Part shown: one piece after another, positions 16,625 to 24,278 of the stretch | Layout: each line of letters begins with the position of its first letter | Position numbering within the stretch: the first letter of the stretch is position 1 | Assembly (NCBI GenBank): GCA_030550295.1 | Contig: JAUQPQ010000001.1 | Span: 5,669-69,668, forward strand | Reading direction: 5' to 3' | Origin: Chloroflexota bacterium | GTDB taxonomy: Bacteria > Chloroflexota > Dehalococcoidia > SM23-28-2 > HRBIN24 | DNA length: 64,000 nt | The notes under the pieces: generated by a model | What the model was told of the DNA's origin: nothing | Databases searched by the model: none | Seen by the model: only the letters and a program-made list of their open reading frames with translations | Translations under genes and position numbers: made by a program

Positions 16625-17888
16625 GGTTGGGGAGGAAGCTGTCTGCCCTCACTGTGGCGGGGCAGGGCTAGTGCGCAAGGCTGTCCCTCTGGGCCATCCC
16701 GATTTCGGCAAGGCCTTCCCCTGCCGCTGCACCCTTGAGGAAGACGAGGAGGCCAGGCGCCAGCGCCTTCAGCGCTTCTCCAACCTACGCCATTACTTGG
16801 GGGTCACCTTTCAACAGCTAGAGGCCCAAGAAAGGGGCTCCGCCTATGCCCGGGCGTTAGAAGAGGCCCGTAGCTTCGCTGAAGGCCCCGAAGGGTTCCT
16901 GGTGATAACTGGCCCCAGTGGCAGCGGGAAGACCTCTTTGGCTGCTGCTGTAGCCAATCTGTGTATCGAGCGGGGGATCCTTGCCCTGTTCATAGGGGTG
17001 GCTGACCTTCTAGACCACCTGCGTGCCGCCTACCGTCCCGAGGCGGAGACGGGGTACGACCAGCTCTTAGAGCAGTTGCGCTCTGTACCCTTGCTGGTCT
17101 TAGACGACTTGGGGGGCCAGCAGAGCACTCCCTGGGCAGAAGAGAAGCTGTTCCAGCTCATCGACCATAGGTATTCTGCCCGTCTGGCCACCGTAGTCAC
17201 CCTCGCTGTCCCCTTGTCCCGTTTAGATCCGCGCCTCCGCACCAGACTGGAGTCGCCTTACAGGTCGCGCATCGTCACTTTGGGGGACGGTTTACCAGAA
17301 GGCCTCAAGCAGATAGACCTCTTATCTGCCCCTCTTCTTCGGGGCCTCACCTTCAGCCGCTTCGATCCGTCGGTAGTCACCCGTGACGGGGAGGAGCAGC
17401 GTATCCTTAAGCGGACGGTGGGCCAGGCCCGGGCCTATGCTCGTGACCCCAAGGGGTTTTTGGTATTGGTGGGAAGGCCTGGCACCGGCAAGACCCGGTT
17501 GGCGGCGGCCATAGGCCATTATTGGCGCCAAGAGGGGAAAGCTGTCCTCTTTTTGGTAGTGCCTGACCTCTTGGACTATCTGCGCTCTACCTTTGATCCC
17601 CGTCATCACTGGCCCTACGACGACACCTTTGAGGCGGTAAGGGCGATCCCTTACCTCATCTTGGACGACTTGGGCCAACATTCTAGCACCCCCTGGGCCC
17701 AGGAGAAGCTTTTCCAGCTCATTAACTACCGCTACAACTACCTGTTGCCTACCGTCTTCACCACCAACCTCGTCGCTGCTGCCCTAGACCCTAAGGTGCG
17801 GGTGCGTCTGGCCGATCCCCAAGTGAGCACCGTCTTGCCTATGGGCTACTTCGACTTCTGGGAGAGGGGCTACCAGGCCAAAGGCTAG
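16530..17888 (+). CDS. Tandem DnaC/DnaI-like AAA+ protein (helicase-loader family, two ATPase modules)
   Basis: This 452-residue protein has a zinc-finger-like N-terminus (CPHC at 39-42, CRC at 65-67) and then two DnaC/DnaI-type AAA+ modules. Module 1 has Walker A GPSGSGKT (128-135) and Walker B LLVLDDLG; module 2 has GRPGTGKT (315-322) and YLILDDLG. The modules share STPWA-EKLFQLI--RY, so they arose by duplication. Sensor 1 is intact only in module 2 (VFTTNL, against VVTLAV in module 1). Ordinary DnaC/DnaI has one module and 245-310 residues. The ATG has GGAGG 9 bases upstream and lies inside the dnaD-like gene. In this operon a role in loading DnaB is likely. Confidence 0.87.
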   Translation: MKRLDEVLGSMKSVGWRSDIVGGKGELQGHPEVGEEAVCPHCGGAGLVRKAVPLGHPDFGKAFPCRCTLEEDEEARRQRLQRFSNLRHYLGVTFQQLEAQERGSAYARALEEARSFAEGPEGFLVITGPSGSGKTSLAAAVANLCIERGILALFIGVADLLDHLRAAYRPEAETGYDQLLEQLRSVPLLVLDDLGGQQSTPWAEEKLFQLIDHRYSARLATVVTLAVPLSRLDPRLRTRLESPYRSRIVTLGDGLPEGLKQIDLLSAPLLRGLTFSRFDPSVVTRDGEEQRILKRTVGQARAYARDPKGFLVLVGRPGTGKTRLAAAIGHYWRQEGKAVLFLVVPDLLDYLRSTFDPRHHWPYDDTFEAVRAIPYLILDDLGQHSSTPWAQEKLFQLINYRYNYLLPTVFTTNLVAAALDPKVRVRLADPQVSTVLPMGYFDFWERGYQAKG

Positions 17889-18439
17889 GTGGAAGTGGGG
17901 GGATGGGCTCCCAGTTCTTTCTGTTTGGCCAAATATGTCCTGAGGGCCTCTCTAACCGTATCGTAGGCTAGGGCGTCCCAGGGTATCTCTTGGGGGCTGA
18001 AGAAGCGCGCTTCCAACACCTCAGGGCCTATGTGGAGCTCCCCATCTTGCGTCTCCCCCCAGAAGACTATGGAGACGATCCCCGGCCCTGTGGGGGCAGG
18101 CCGCGAGAGGATGGTAAGGAGCCCAGCCAACCGCACGTTAAGGCCTGTCTCTTCGTGGGTTTCCCTTAAGGCGCAGCCCTCCACCGACTCATCGATTTCC
18201 ATATACCCTCCTGGCAACGTCCAGTAACCTCGGCGCGGCTCGATGGCTCGGCGCAGGAGGAGGACACGGCCCTCCCTTACCGCCACCACGCTGACGACCA
18301 CCTTGGGGTTTAGGTAGAAGATGTGCCCCTGGGCGCAGACTAGCCTCTCCCTTCCCTCCTCTGGGATGTAACGTTCCTCCAGAGGGAGGCCGCAATGTGG
18401 GCAGAAGTTGGGCTTTGGGGGCGGAAAACAATACGACAC
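17885..18439 (-). CDS. Nudix hydrolase with N-terminal zinc ribbon (NudC/ADP-ribose type)
   Basis: This 184-residue protein opens with a zinc ribbon (CPHCGLPLEERYIPEEGRER, then C and GH at about 34-38) and continues with a Nudix domain. Its Nudix box GGYMEIDESVEGCALRETHEE-GL lies near residues 78-101, with the metal-binding REThEE glutamates intact. Such proteins hydrolyse nucleoside diphosphates linked to another group, for example NADH, ADP-ribose or capped RNA; the substrate is open. The start is a GTG 6 bases after the moaE stop. It converges on the tandem AAA+ gene with a 4-base overlap of stops. Confidence 0.9.
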   Translation of the reverse strand: MSYCFPPPKPNFCPHCGLPLEERYIPEEGRERLVCAQGHIFYLNPKVVVSVVAVREGRVLLLRRAIEPRRGYWTLPGGYMEIDESVEGCALRETHEETGLNVRLAGLLTILSRPAPTGPGIVSIVFWGETQDGELHIGPEVLEARFFSPQEIPWDALAYDTVREALRTYLAKQKELGAHPPTST

Positions 18440-18445
18440 CCTACC

Positions 18446-18871
18446 TTACCCGGTCAGAGGAAGTGTGCCCTCTATCCACTCCTCCCCCCCTTCGAACACC
18501 TCCTTCTTCCAGATGGGTAGCCGCTCCTTAAGGCAGTCCACTAGCCATTCTCCAGCCCGGAAGGCCTCCTTCCGGTGAGGTGATGAGACCGCTACTACTA
18601 AGGAGATATCGCCCACCTGGAGGGTACCTATGCGATGCAGAATGGCTACATCTTTAAGGCCAAAGCGCTCTTGTGCCTCTTGGGCAAGCTCCTCCATCAC
18701 CTTCTGGGCCATTTCGCTGTACGCCTCGTAGTGGAGCTGAATGACCCGGCGGCCCAAGTTGTGGCCTCGCACCACCCCAAGAAAGACGACCACTGCCCCA
18801 GTGCTGGGGTGGCTTACGGCCTTTATAGACTCCTCAACGTTTAGGGGCTGGGGTGTTACGCGGAAGAGCAT
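18446..18871 (-). CDS. moaE: Molybdopterin synthase catalytic subunit MoaE
   Basis: This 141-residue MoaE transfers sulfur from the MoaD thiocarboxylate to precursor Z to make molybdopterin. Conserved blocks are GAVVVFLGVVR near 26-36, LHYEAYSEMA (46-55), RIGTLQVGD and SSPHRKEAF (about 98-106), and the C-terminal IWKKEVFEGGEEWI. The active-site lysines are present. It lies 2 bases downstream of moaD. Fits with the Mo hydroxylase at 9.9-13.6 kb. Confidence 0.95.
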   Translation of the reverse strand: MLFRVTPQPLNVEESIKAVSHPSTGAVVVFLGVVRGHNLGRRVIQLHYEAYSEMAQKVMEELAQEAQERFGLKDVAILHRIGTLQVGDISLVVAVSSPHRKEAFRAGEWLVDCLKERLPIWKKEVFEGGEEWIEGTLPLTG

Positions 18872-18873
18872 CG

Positions 18874-19122
18874 CTAACCTCCCCCCGCCACAGGCGGGAT
18901 GATGGCCACCTCATCACCCTCCCCTACGGGATGCTGAGGGCCTACATATCGGGCGTTGACGGCGAATGCGACAGGGATTTCACAGGAGGCGAGGGCGGGA
19001 AACATCTCCTGCACCCGCCGGTACACCTCTTGGGCAGGTAGCCCTTCCCCTACCTCTACCTCCACCTGGGCGGTACCGGCCAGCTCTCGCAGACGGGCGA
19101 AAAGGAGGACCCTCGCCTTCAT
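18874..19122 (-). CDS. moaD: Molybdopterin synthase sulfur carrier subunit MoaD
   Basis: This 82-residue beta-grasp protein ends in GG (PPVAGGG), the C-terminus that is adenylated and made into a thiocarboxylate. The family start VLLFARLRELAG is present. The final three glycines mean the functional tail is GG. moaE follows directly, and the pair forms the MoaD2-MoaE2 synthase. Confidence 0.94.
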   Translation of the reverse strand: MKARVLLFARLRELAGTAQVEVEVGEGLPAQEVYRRVQEMFPALASCEIPVAFAVNARYVGPQHPVGEGDEVAIIPPVAGGG

Positions 19123-19182
19123 CGGCTTCCAGTGTAAGGGCCAAGGGTAGAGGCATCAAGGCGGTCCCCTTCTGGCGTTGAT

Positions 19183-19899
19183 ATGGTAGGGGCGGGAAGT
19201 TATCATGGCCCTGTGGCCTTAAGAGATCTTTTACCCTCCCTTTTGGAGATCCTCTTCCCATCGTCGTGTCTAGGATGTGGGCAGGATGGTAAGGCACTAT
19301 GCTCACGCTGTATCGATGGGATGGCTCGGGCTGTGCCTCCTCGCTGCCCCCTTTGTTGGCAGGAGTGGAGGGGAGGGGGGCTTTGTTCCCGCTGTGCCAG
19401 CTCGGCTCCTGCTTATAAGGGGGTGCGGAGCCTCCTCCGCTACGAGGGGACGGTGAAAGAGGCGATCCATGCCTTCAAGTTCGGTGGTGTCTCGGTGTTG
19501 GCCTCGTGCTTTGCTGTGCCGCTGGCCCACCTTTTAGTGGCATGGGCTCCGCCGGTGGAAGCCTTGGTGCCTGTACCTTCTCCTTGGGTGAGGGAAAGGA
19601 CACGGGGCTACAACCCGGCCCATCTTTTGGCCCGTGAGGTGGGCCGGATAGTAGGGTTGCCCGTCCTGCCGGGTCTGCTGCGGCGGCGGTGGACGCCTCC
19701 CCAGGCTACTTTGCCTCGGGAGAGACGCTATCAGCAGATGGCTGGTGCTGTGGCACCCCGAAGGCCCGTTAACTACTCTTCCCTCCTCTTAATAGACGAC
19801 GTGGTAACTACAGGTGCTACCCTGAATGCCTGTGCCCATGCCCTCCTAGAGGCTGGGGCCAAGGAGGTCTGGGCGTTGACGCTGGCCCGGGAAGGGTAG
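19183..19899 (+). CDS. comF: ComF-family phosphoribosyltransferase-like protein
   Basis: This 238-residue protein has an N-terminal four-cysteine zinc domain (CLGCG, C-SRC, CPLC, CSRC between residues 29 and 70). A phosphoribosyltransferase domain follows with the PRPP-binding motif LLIDDVVTTGATL at about 203-215 and RERTRGYNPA/LLAREV upstream. ComF proteins are linked to DNA uptake and to replication or restart functions, but their reaction is not established. The first ATG is used; a GTG at 19213 is a second possibility, and neither has a strong ribosome site. The next gene starts 2 bases after the stop. Confidence 0.88.
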   Translation: MVGAGSYHGPVALRDLLPSLLEILFPSSCLGCGQDGKALCSRCIDGMARAVPPRCPLCWQEWRGGGLCSRCASSAPAYKGVRSLLRYEGTVKEAIHAFKFGGVSVLASCFAVPLAHLLVAWAPPVEALVPVPSPWVRERTRGYNPAHLLAREVGRIVGLPVLPGLLRRRWTPPQATLPRERRYQQMAGAVAPRRPVNYSSLLLIDDVVTTGATLNACAHALLEAGAKEVWALTLAREG

Positions 19900-19901
19900 C
19901 T

Positions 19902-21002
19902 ATGGCCAAACCCCTAATATTTACCTTCTTAGGCCCATGGCCTTCTATCTGGGAGGAGCAGGTTGTGGAGGGGGCCAGAAGGGCAGCTACCCTAGATTCT
20001 CTAGAACGGGCCCTGGCCACAGGCGCTTATGAGAGGGCAGTGATAATCACTCCTGACCCAGAGCCCCTCGAGGCCGTTCCTTCAGGTGTGCATGTGGAGG
20101 TGGCCAAGGGGCCTTTCCACTTCGGCCTGCGTCTGCAGGAGGCGGTGGAAAGGTGGCGTCCTGAAGCCCTGGTGTATGTGGGTGGGGGCGCACTACCCCT
20201 CCTTTCGGCCGATGAATGGGCAGCTGTGGCCTTGGCCCTGGCCGATGGTAGGGCAGTCACCAATAACCTTTACTCCTCAGACCTAATAGGGGTCTGCCCT
20301 GCGCGTTCCCTCTTATCCGTAGAGCCCCCCAAACGGGACAACGCCCTGGCCCGCTCCTTGGCCCAGGCCGGGCTCTCCGTGTGGGAGATGCCCCGTACCC
20401 TCTCTACCGTCTTCGACCTAGATACCCCAGCCGATGTGGCGGTGCTAAAGGTTACCGGCTATGCCTCTGGCTATCGCCTCTCGCGGTGGGCCTCTAGGGT
20501 GCCTTTAGATACTAGAAGGTACCATGACCTGCTAAAGGTGCTGGTAGACAGCGAAGCGCAGCTCTTCGTAGCTGGCAGGGTGGGTAGCCACATCTGGCGG
20601 TTTTTGGAGGTCAACACCGCCTGTAGGGTGCGCCTTTTGGCCGAGGAGAGGGGGCTAGAAGCCTTAGGTTTGCAGCAGCCTCGTTCCCTTTTGGGCTTCT
20701 TATGGGAGGCCTTGGGGGAAGAGACACTGGCGGCCCTTCTGCATCAACTGGGTGATGCTGCCGTCATCGACACCCGGGTCCTCATGGCCCATCTAGGGGT
20801 AAAGGCGTCCCGGCGAGATCGCTTCCTTTCGGACATGGGCCGGTTCTGGGCCATAGAAGATGGCCGCCTTCGGCGCCTCACCTCGGCCCTTGTAAGGGCA
20901 GAGGTGCCGGTGCTTCTTGGGGGCCACTCTTTGGTAACGGGAGGGCTAATGGCCCTAGTCCAGTTCGCCTGGCAGCAGCAAGATAAGGGGCAGCTTCGTT
21001 GA
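19902..21002 (+). CDS. Conserved protein with CofC/MobA-like nucleotidyltransferase N-domain
   Basis: I do not recognise this 366-residue protein with certainty. Residues 1-190 look like a GT-A-type nucleotidyltransferase. It starts KPLIFTFLGPWP, has a segment RALATGAYERAVIITPDP that resembles the substrate strand, a YVGGGALPLL strand where a DxD motif would be, and FDLDTPADVAVLK, the typical CofC/MobA ending. The basic GxxxR nucleotide loop is not obvious at the N-terminus, so catalysis is uncertain. Residues 190-366 have no clear match but contain RxRHDxL-like and GGHSLVTGGLMAL segments. It is next to comF and upstream of glyA. Probably a lineage-conserved family. Confidence 0.55.
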   Translation: MAKPLIFTFLGPWPSIWEEQVVEGARRAATLDSLERALATGAYERAVIITPDPEPLEAVPSGVHVEVAKGPFHFGLRLQEAVERWRPEALVYVGGGALPLLSADEWAAVALALADGRAVTNNLYSSDLIGVCPARSLLSVEPPKRDNALARSLAQAGLSVWEMPRTLSTVFDLDTPADVAVLKVTGYASGYRLSRWASRVPLDTRRYHDLLKVLVDSEAQLFVAGRVGSHIWRFLEVNTACRVRLLAEERGLEALGLQQPRSLLGFLWEALGEETLAALLHQLGDAAVIDTRVLMAHLGVKASRRDRFLSDMGRFWAIEDGRLRRLTSALVRAEVPVLLGGHSLVTGGLMALVQFAWQQQDKGQLR

Positions 21003-21053
21003 CCCCCTGGGGGGAGGCCCCTTAAACTGGGGCATGAGCCCGGGAGGAGAGTT

Positions 21054-22307
21054 ATGGGAGTCTTGGAGCACATAGACCCGGAGGTGGCGGCCATAATCGC
21101 CCGCGAGGAAGGGAGGCAAAGGTGGGGCCTAGGTATGATGGCCTCTGAGAACCACGTATCGGCGGCGGTGCTGGAGGCCTTGGGCTCAGTCCTCACCAAC
21201 AAATATGCAGAGGGCTACCCAGGCGCTCGCTACTACGGTGGATGCCGCCATATGGACGAAGTGGAGTCCTTGGCTATCAGGCGGGCGAAGGAGCTTTTTG
21301 GGGCAGAGCATGCCAACGTCCAGCCCCACTCTGGTGCCGATGCCAATATGGCTGCCTACTTCGCCCTTATGGAGCCAGGGGACGTGGCCCTTGGTATGCG
21401 CCTAGACCAGGGGGGCCACCTTACCCATGGCCATAGGGTTAGCGTCACCTCTAAGGTTTGGCGCTTCTTCCACTATGGCGTGGAGCGGGAGACGGAGCGC
21501 ATCGATTATGACCAGATGCGCCAATTAGCGAAAGAGCATAGGCCCAAGGTTATCGTTGTTGGGGCGTCATCATATCCTCGTATCATCGATTTCGCTAAGG
21601 CGCGGGAGATAGCCGATGAGGTAGGCGCCTATCTCATGGTGGACATGGCGCATATCGCAGGCCTGGTGGCTGCTGGTCTCCATCCATCGCCTGTTCCCTA
21701 TGCCCATGTGGTCACATCTACCACCCACAAGACGCTGCGTGGGCCTCGTTCGGCCTTCATCCTTTGTAGGCAGGAGCTGGCTGAGAAGATAGATAGGGCG
21801 GTCTTTCCGGGTCTTCAAGGCGGACCCCATATGCATGTGGTGGCTGCCAAAGCAGTCTGCTTCTGGGAGGCGATGCAGCCCTCCTTCCGGCGCTATCAGG
21901 AGCGGGTGGTGGAAAATGCCCGGACCCTGGCCGAGGAGCTGGCTAGGGAGGGCCTGCGCCTGGTGACGGGCGGGACCGATAATCACATGGTACTGGTGGA
22001 CCTGACGCCCAAGGGGATAACGGGTAAGGAGGCGGAAAAGGCGCTAGATGAAGTAGGCATCTACTGCAATAAGAATGCCATCCCCTACGATCCTCGCCCT
22101 CCTGCCGTCACCAGCGGTATCCGTTTGGGGACACCTGGCCTCACTAGTCGCGGTATGGGCCCAGACGAAATGCGACAGATCGCCCACCTCATCGTGCAGG
22201 TGTTGGAGCACATGGGCGATGAGGAGGTGATGGACGAAGTAAGGCAACAGGTGCGGGAGCTGGCGGGTGCCTTCCCCCTGCCTGGCGTGAGCGATAGGGC
22301 CTCTTGA
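21054..22307 (+). CDS. glyA: Serine hydroxymethyltransferase
   Basis: This 417-residue PLP enzyme interconverts serine and glycine with tetrahydrofolate and is a main source of one-carbon units. Visible landmarks are ASENHVSAAVLEALGSVLTN (25-44), YYGGCRHMDEVE, NVQPHSGADANMA, HxAGLVAAG and the PLP lysine in STTHKTLRGPR (about 222-232). The usual EGYPG reads AEGYPGARYYGG, as in the family. The ATG has GGGAGGAGAG upstream. folD at 37.8 kb and thyX belong to the same folate network. Confidence 0.97.
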   Translation: MGVLEHIDPEVAAIIAREEGRQRWGLGMMASENHVSAAVLEALGSVLTNKYAEGYPGARYYGGCRHMDEVESLAIRRAKELFGAEHANVQPHSGADANMAAYFALMEPGDVALGMRLDQGGHLTHGHRVSVTSKVWRFFHYGVERETERIDYDQMRQLAKEHRPKVIVVGASSYPRIIDFAKAREIADEVGAYLMVDMAHIAGLVAAGLHPSPVPYAHVVTSTTHKTLRGPRSAFILCRQELAEKIDRAVFPGLQGGPHMHVVAAKAVCFWEAMQPSFRRYQERVVENARTLAEELAREGLRLVTGGTDNHMVLVDLTPKGITGKEAEKALDEVGIYCNKNAIPYDPRPPAVTSGIRLGTPGLTSRGMGPDEMRQIAHLIVQVLEHMGDEEVMDEVRQQVRELAGAFPLPGVSDRAS

Positions 22308-22331
22308 CGGCCTAGATATGGGTGCTAGAAT
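22304..22331 (+). promoter_or_regulatory. Promoter for the tRNA-Val/Leu/Arg cluster
   Basis: TTGACG (22304-22309, overlapping the glyA stop), a 16-base spacer, then TAGAAT (22326-22331), about 20 bases before the tRNA-Val 5' end. Each hexamer matches consensus at five of six positions. Confidence 0.5.
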
Positions 22332-22350
22332 TCAAGGTGGCAGAAGAGGT

Positions 22351-22425
22351 GGGCGGTTAGCTCAGTGGGAGAGCGCTTGCTTCACACGCAAGAGGTCGCA
22401 GGTTCGAGTCCTGCACCGCCCACCA
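22351..22425 (+). tRNA. tRNA-Val (anticodon CAC), CCA encoded
   Basis: All four arms fold: acceptor GGGCGGT with ACCGCCC, D arm GCTC/GAGC, anticodon stem CTTGC/GCAAG with loop TTCACAC (anticodon CAC, reads GUG), and T arm GCAGG-TTCGAGT-CCTGC. The 3' end is A plus CCA. First gene of a three-tRNA cluster. Confidence 0.97.
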
Positions 22426-22437
22426 CAGGTTAAAAAG

Positions 22438-22525
22438 GCCCAGGTGGCGGAACTGGCAGACGCGCTGCGTTCAGGGCGCAGTGCCCCCTGCGGGCGTGCG
22501 GGTTCGAATCCCGCCCTGGGCACCA
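22438..22525 (+). tRNA. tRNA-Leu (anticodon CAG), CCA encoded
   Basis: Acceptor GCCCAGG/CCTGGGC, anticodon stem CTGCG/CGCAG with loop TTCAGGG (anticodon CAG, reads CUG), a long variable arm TGCCCCCTGCGGGCGT typical of leucine tRNAs, and T arm GCGGG-TTCGAAT-CCCGC. Ends with A plus CCA. It lies 12 bases after tRNA-Val. Confidence 0.97.
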
Positions 22526-22595
22526 TAGGTAGATAAGAAGGTTGGAGGCGCAGCTCTCTGCCGGTTTCCTTAACTTATAGGGGCCGGCCCCAGGC

Positions 22596-22673
22596 GCGCT
22601 CGTAGCTCAGCCCGGACAGAGCGCAGCCCTGCGGAGGCTGAGGTCGTGGGTTCGAATCCCACCGAGCGCGCCA
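22596..22673 (+). tRNA. tRNA-Arg (anticodon GCG), CCA encoded
   Basis: Acceptor GCGCTCG/CGAGCGC, D arm GCTC/GAGC, anticodon stem CAGCC/GGCTG with loop CTGCGGA, so the anticodon reads GCG. T arm GTGGG-TTCGAAT-CCCAC, discriminator G, then CCA. The body resembles bacterial arginine tRNAs. Bacteria normally read CGU/CGC/CGA with an ACG (inosine) tRNA, so a GCG anticodon is uncommon. The DUF192 gene on the other strand stops 3 bases beyond. Confidence 0.93.
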
Positions 22674-22675
22674 TC

Positions 22676-23101
22676 TTATTTCGCCTCTATTACTATCAAG
22701 TCCCCTTCTTGGGTCTTCGTCTCGGCCAGGGTGCCAGCAGGCAGCTCCAAAGCCCTTTTGGCCCTTCTGCCTCCTAGAGCGATGCGGAACGGTGGGAGGT
22801 AGGAGTGGGCCCTTACAACCTGTCCATGTTCGTCTAGGAAGGCTACGTCTATGGGAAAGGCCATAAAGAAGGTATGAATGGCGGACGCTGGGGATATTAG
22901 AAGGCCCTCACCTTTCCCTAGCGCTTTCTTCCCAAGTAGGCCCCTTAACCGTCGCCAAAAGGTGTCTGCCAGCTGCACTCTATCAGCTATAAATGTTCCT
23001 TTGTGTAGGTTGCGGACTTTAAGGAGCACCTTGCCGACCTTGCCGCCGATGAAAGATCGGTATACCATTATAGCTGGCCGGCACCGTTGGTGGGTGAGCA
23101 C
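22676..23101 (-). CDS. DUF192 family protein
   Basis: Up to 141 residues. The DUF192 domain covers about residues 27-140: VRNLHKGTFIADRVQLADTFWRRLRGLLG, then ISPASAIHTFFMAFPIDVAFLDEHG and VLELPAGT-like ALELPAGTLAE. The family is a small beta-barrel, often secreted or membrane-bound, of unknown function; some members sit beside chaperone or halophile genes. Here no signal peptide is evident. The first 25 residues lie outside the domain; a GTG at 23029 is another possible start. Confidence 0.83.
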   Translation of the reverse strand: MLTHQRCRPAIMVYRSFIGGKVGKVLLKVRNLHKGTFIADRVQLADTFWRRLRGLLGKKALGKGEGLLISPASAIHTFFMAFPIDVAFLDEHGQVVRAHSYLPPFRIALGGRRAKRALELPAGTLAETKTQEGDLIVIEAK

Positions 23102-23128
23102 TTATAGGTGTGTGATAGAGGGTGAGTA

Positions 23129-23371
23129 GTGGTGCCGGCCCTAGTAGGGTTTGCTTTTGGCATCATATCTTCTTTGGGAGGAGGGGTCCTTCTAGCTCTG
23201 GGGCTAGGGGCCCATTTGGTGCCTGGTCTGGCATCCCCTGTGGGTGGAGGAGTCTTAGCGTTCTTAGGGCTCACCCTCATCGTTTTGAGTGCCTTATGGG
23301 CCTGGACAGTGAGGGTTTTAGAACGGGATCTGCCCTTACTTTGGACCTTCTCCAGAAGGAGGTCTGCGTAA
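23129..23371 (+). CDS. Small two-helix membrane protein, function unknown
   Basis: This 80-residue frame has two hydrophobic stretches: FAFGIISSLGGGVLLALGL (about 8-26) and GGVLAFLGLTLIVLSALWAW (about 39-58). It ends with a basic tail, WTFSRRRSA, that would be cytoplasmic. It starts at one of two adjacent GTG codons after GAGGGTGAG. It lies in the gap between the divergent DUF192 and SDR genes. I do not recognise a family; the hydrophobic pattern and lack of a better frame are the support. Confidence 0.5.
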   Translation: MVPALVGFAFGIISSLGGGVLLALGLGAHLVPGLASPVGGGVLAFLGLTLIVLSALWAWTVRVLERDLPLLWTFSRRRSA

Positions 23372-23511
23372 GGGCCACAAGGCATGTAGGCCCTTTCTCG
23401 GCAGAGGGAGTTACCATCCCTTGACGGTATTTCGGGCTCCACTTAGGCTGAACGAGGGGATATAATAACGTACCTTGTAGCGCTACTACAGGGTTGCGGA
23501 AGGAGTAGCAG

Positions 23512-24276
23512 ATGGGCTTTGAGAACCAAGTGGCTGTGGTGACAGGGGCATCGCGCGGGATCGGTAAGGCGACGGCGCTGGCCCTGGCACGCGAGGGAGC
23601 CACAGTAGTGGTCACTGCCCGTTCTACCGAGGGAGGTGCCTCTAAGCTCCCTGGAACCATAGATGAAACGGCTAGGCTCATCGGCGAGGCAGGGGGCAGG
23701 GCCATAGCTGTGCCCTGCAACGTGGCCGATGAAGACGATGTGGCGAACCTGGCCCAGCGCGTCCTCTCGGAATTTGGGAGGGTGGACATCCTCATCAACA
23801 ACGCAGGCGTGAGCTATCCCGCCTCTTTCCTGGATACCCCTATTAGGCGTTGGGACCTTGTCATCAACGTGAACCTACGAGGTTCCGTCCTGTGCACTAA
23901 AGCCTTCCTCCCCCACATGGTGGAACGTGGTACAGGCAAGATCATCAACGTCTCGTCAGGGGCGGTGGCGGTAGATGCTGCTGTGACCAGGGGCCTTCTC
24001 TCCTACTCGGTAGCAAAGGCGGCTATCGAGCAGTTCACCCGCGGCTTGGCTCTGGAGGTGAAGGACAAGGGGGTGGCTGTCAACTGCCTGCGCATAGAGA
24101 TAAATGTGGTTACTGAGGGCTGGACTTTCCTCAACCCTGACCTGGACTATTCGGACTGGGAGAGGCCAGAAAAGGTGGCCGATGCTCTCGTGTGGCTAGC
24201 CTCCCAGCCCACCTCATACACGGGGCACGTCCTCACCGTAGCAGACATAATGGACAGGCTGGGCGAGCAACGGTAA
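23512..24276 (+). CDS. SDR-family oxidoreductase
   Basis: This 254-residue short-chain dehydrogenase/reductase has the Rossmann motif TGASRGIGKA (11-20), NNAGV (about 100), the catalytic Ser in VSSGAVAVD and the YSVAK catalytic pair (about 166-170). It uses NAD(P)H on an unknown alcohol or ketone. A perfect TATAAT lies at 23461-23466, 46 bases upstream, but no good -35 precedes it. The stop is 2 bases before the Zur-like gene, so it heads the metal-uptake operon. The usual proline-glycine loop after the active site is altered (CLRIEINVVTEGWTF), so cofactor or substrate binding may differ. Confidence 0.9.
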   Translation: MGFENQVAVVTGASRGIGKATALALAREGATVVVTARSTEGGASKLPGTIDETARLIGEAGGRAIAVPCNVADEDDVANLAQRVLSEFGRVDILINNAGVSYPASFLDTPIRRWDLVINVNLRGSVLCTKAFLPHMVERGTGKIINVSSGAVAVDAAVTRGLLSYSVAKAAIEQFTRGLALEVKDKGVAVNCLRIEINVVTEGWTFLNPDLDYSDWERPEKVADALVWLASQPTSYTGHVLTVADIMDRLGEQR

Positions 24277-24278
24277 CC

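Noticed and set aside
21003..21053. Glycine riboswitch before glyA
   Set aside because: The gap is 51 bases, too short, with no visible aptamer structure.
22526..22680. Attachment site or integrated element at the tRNA genes
   Set aside because: No integrase, no direct repeat of a tRNA 3' end, and core genes on both sides.
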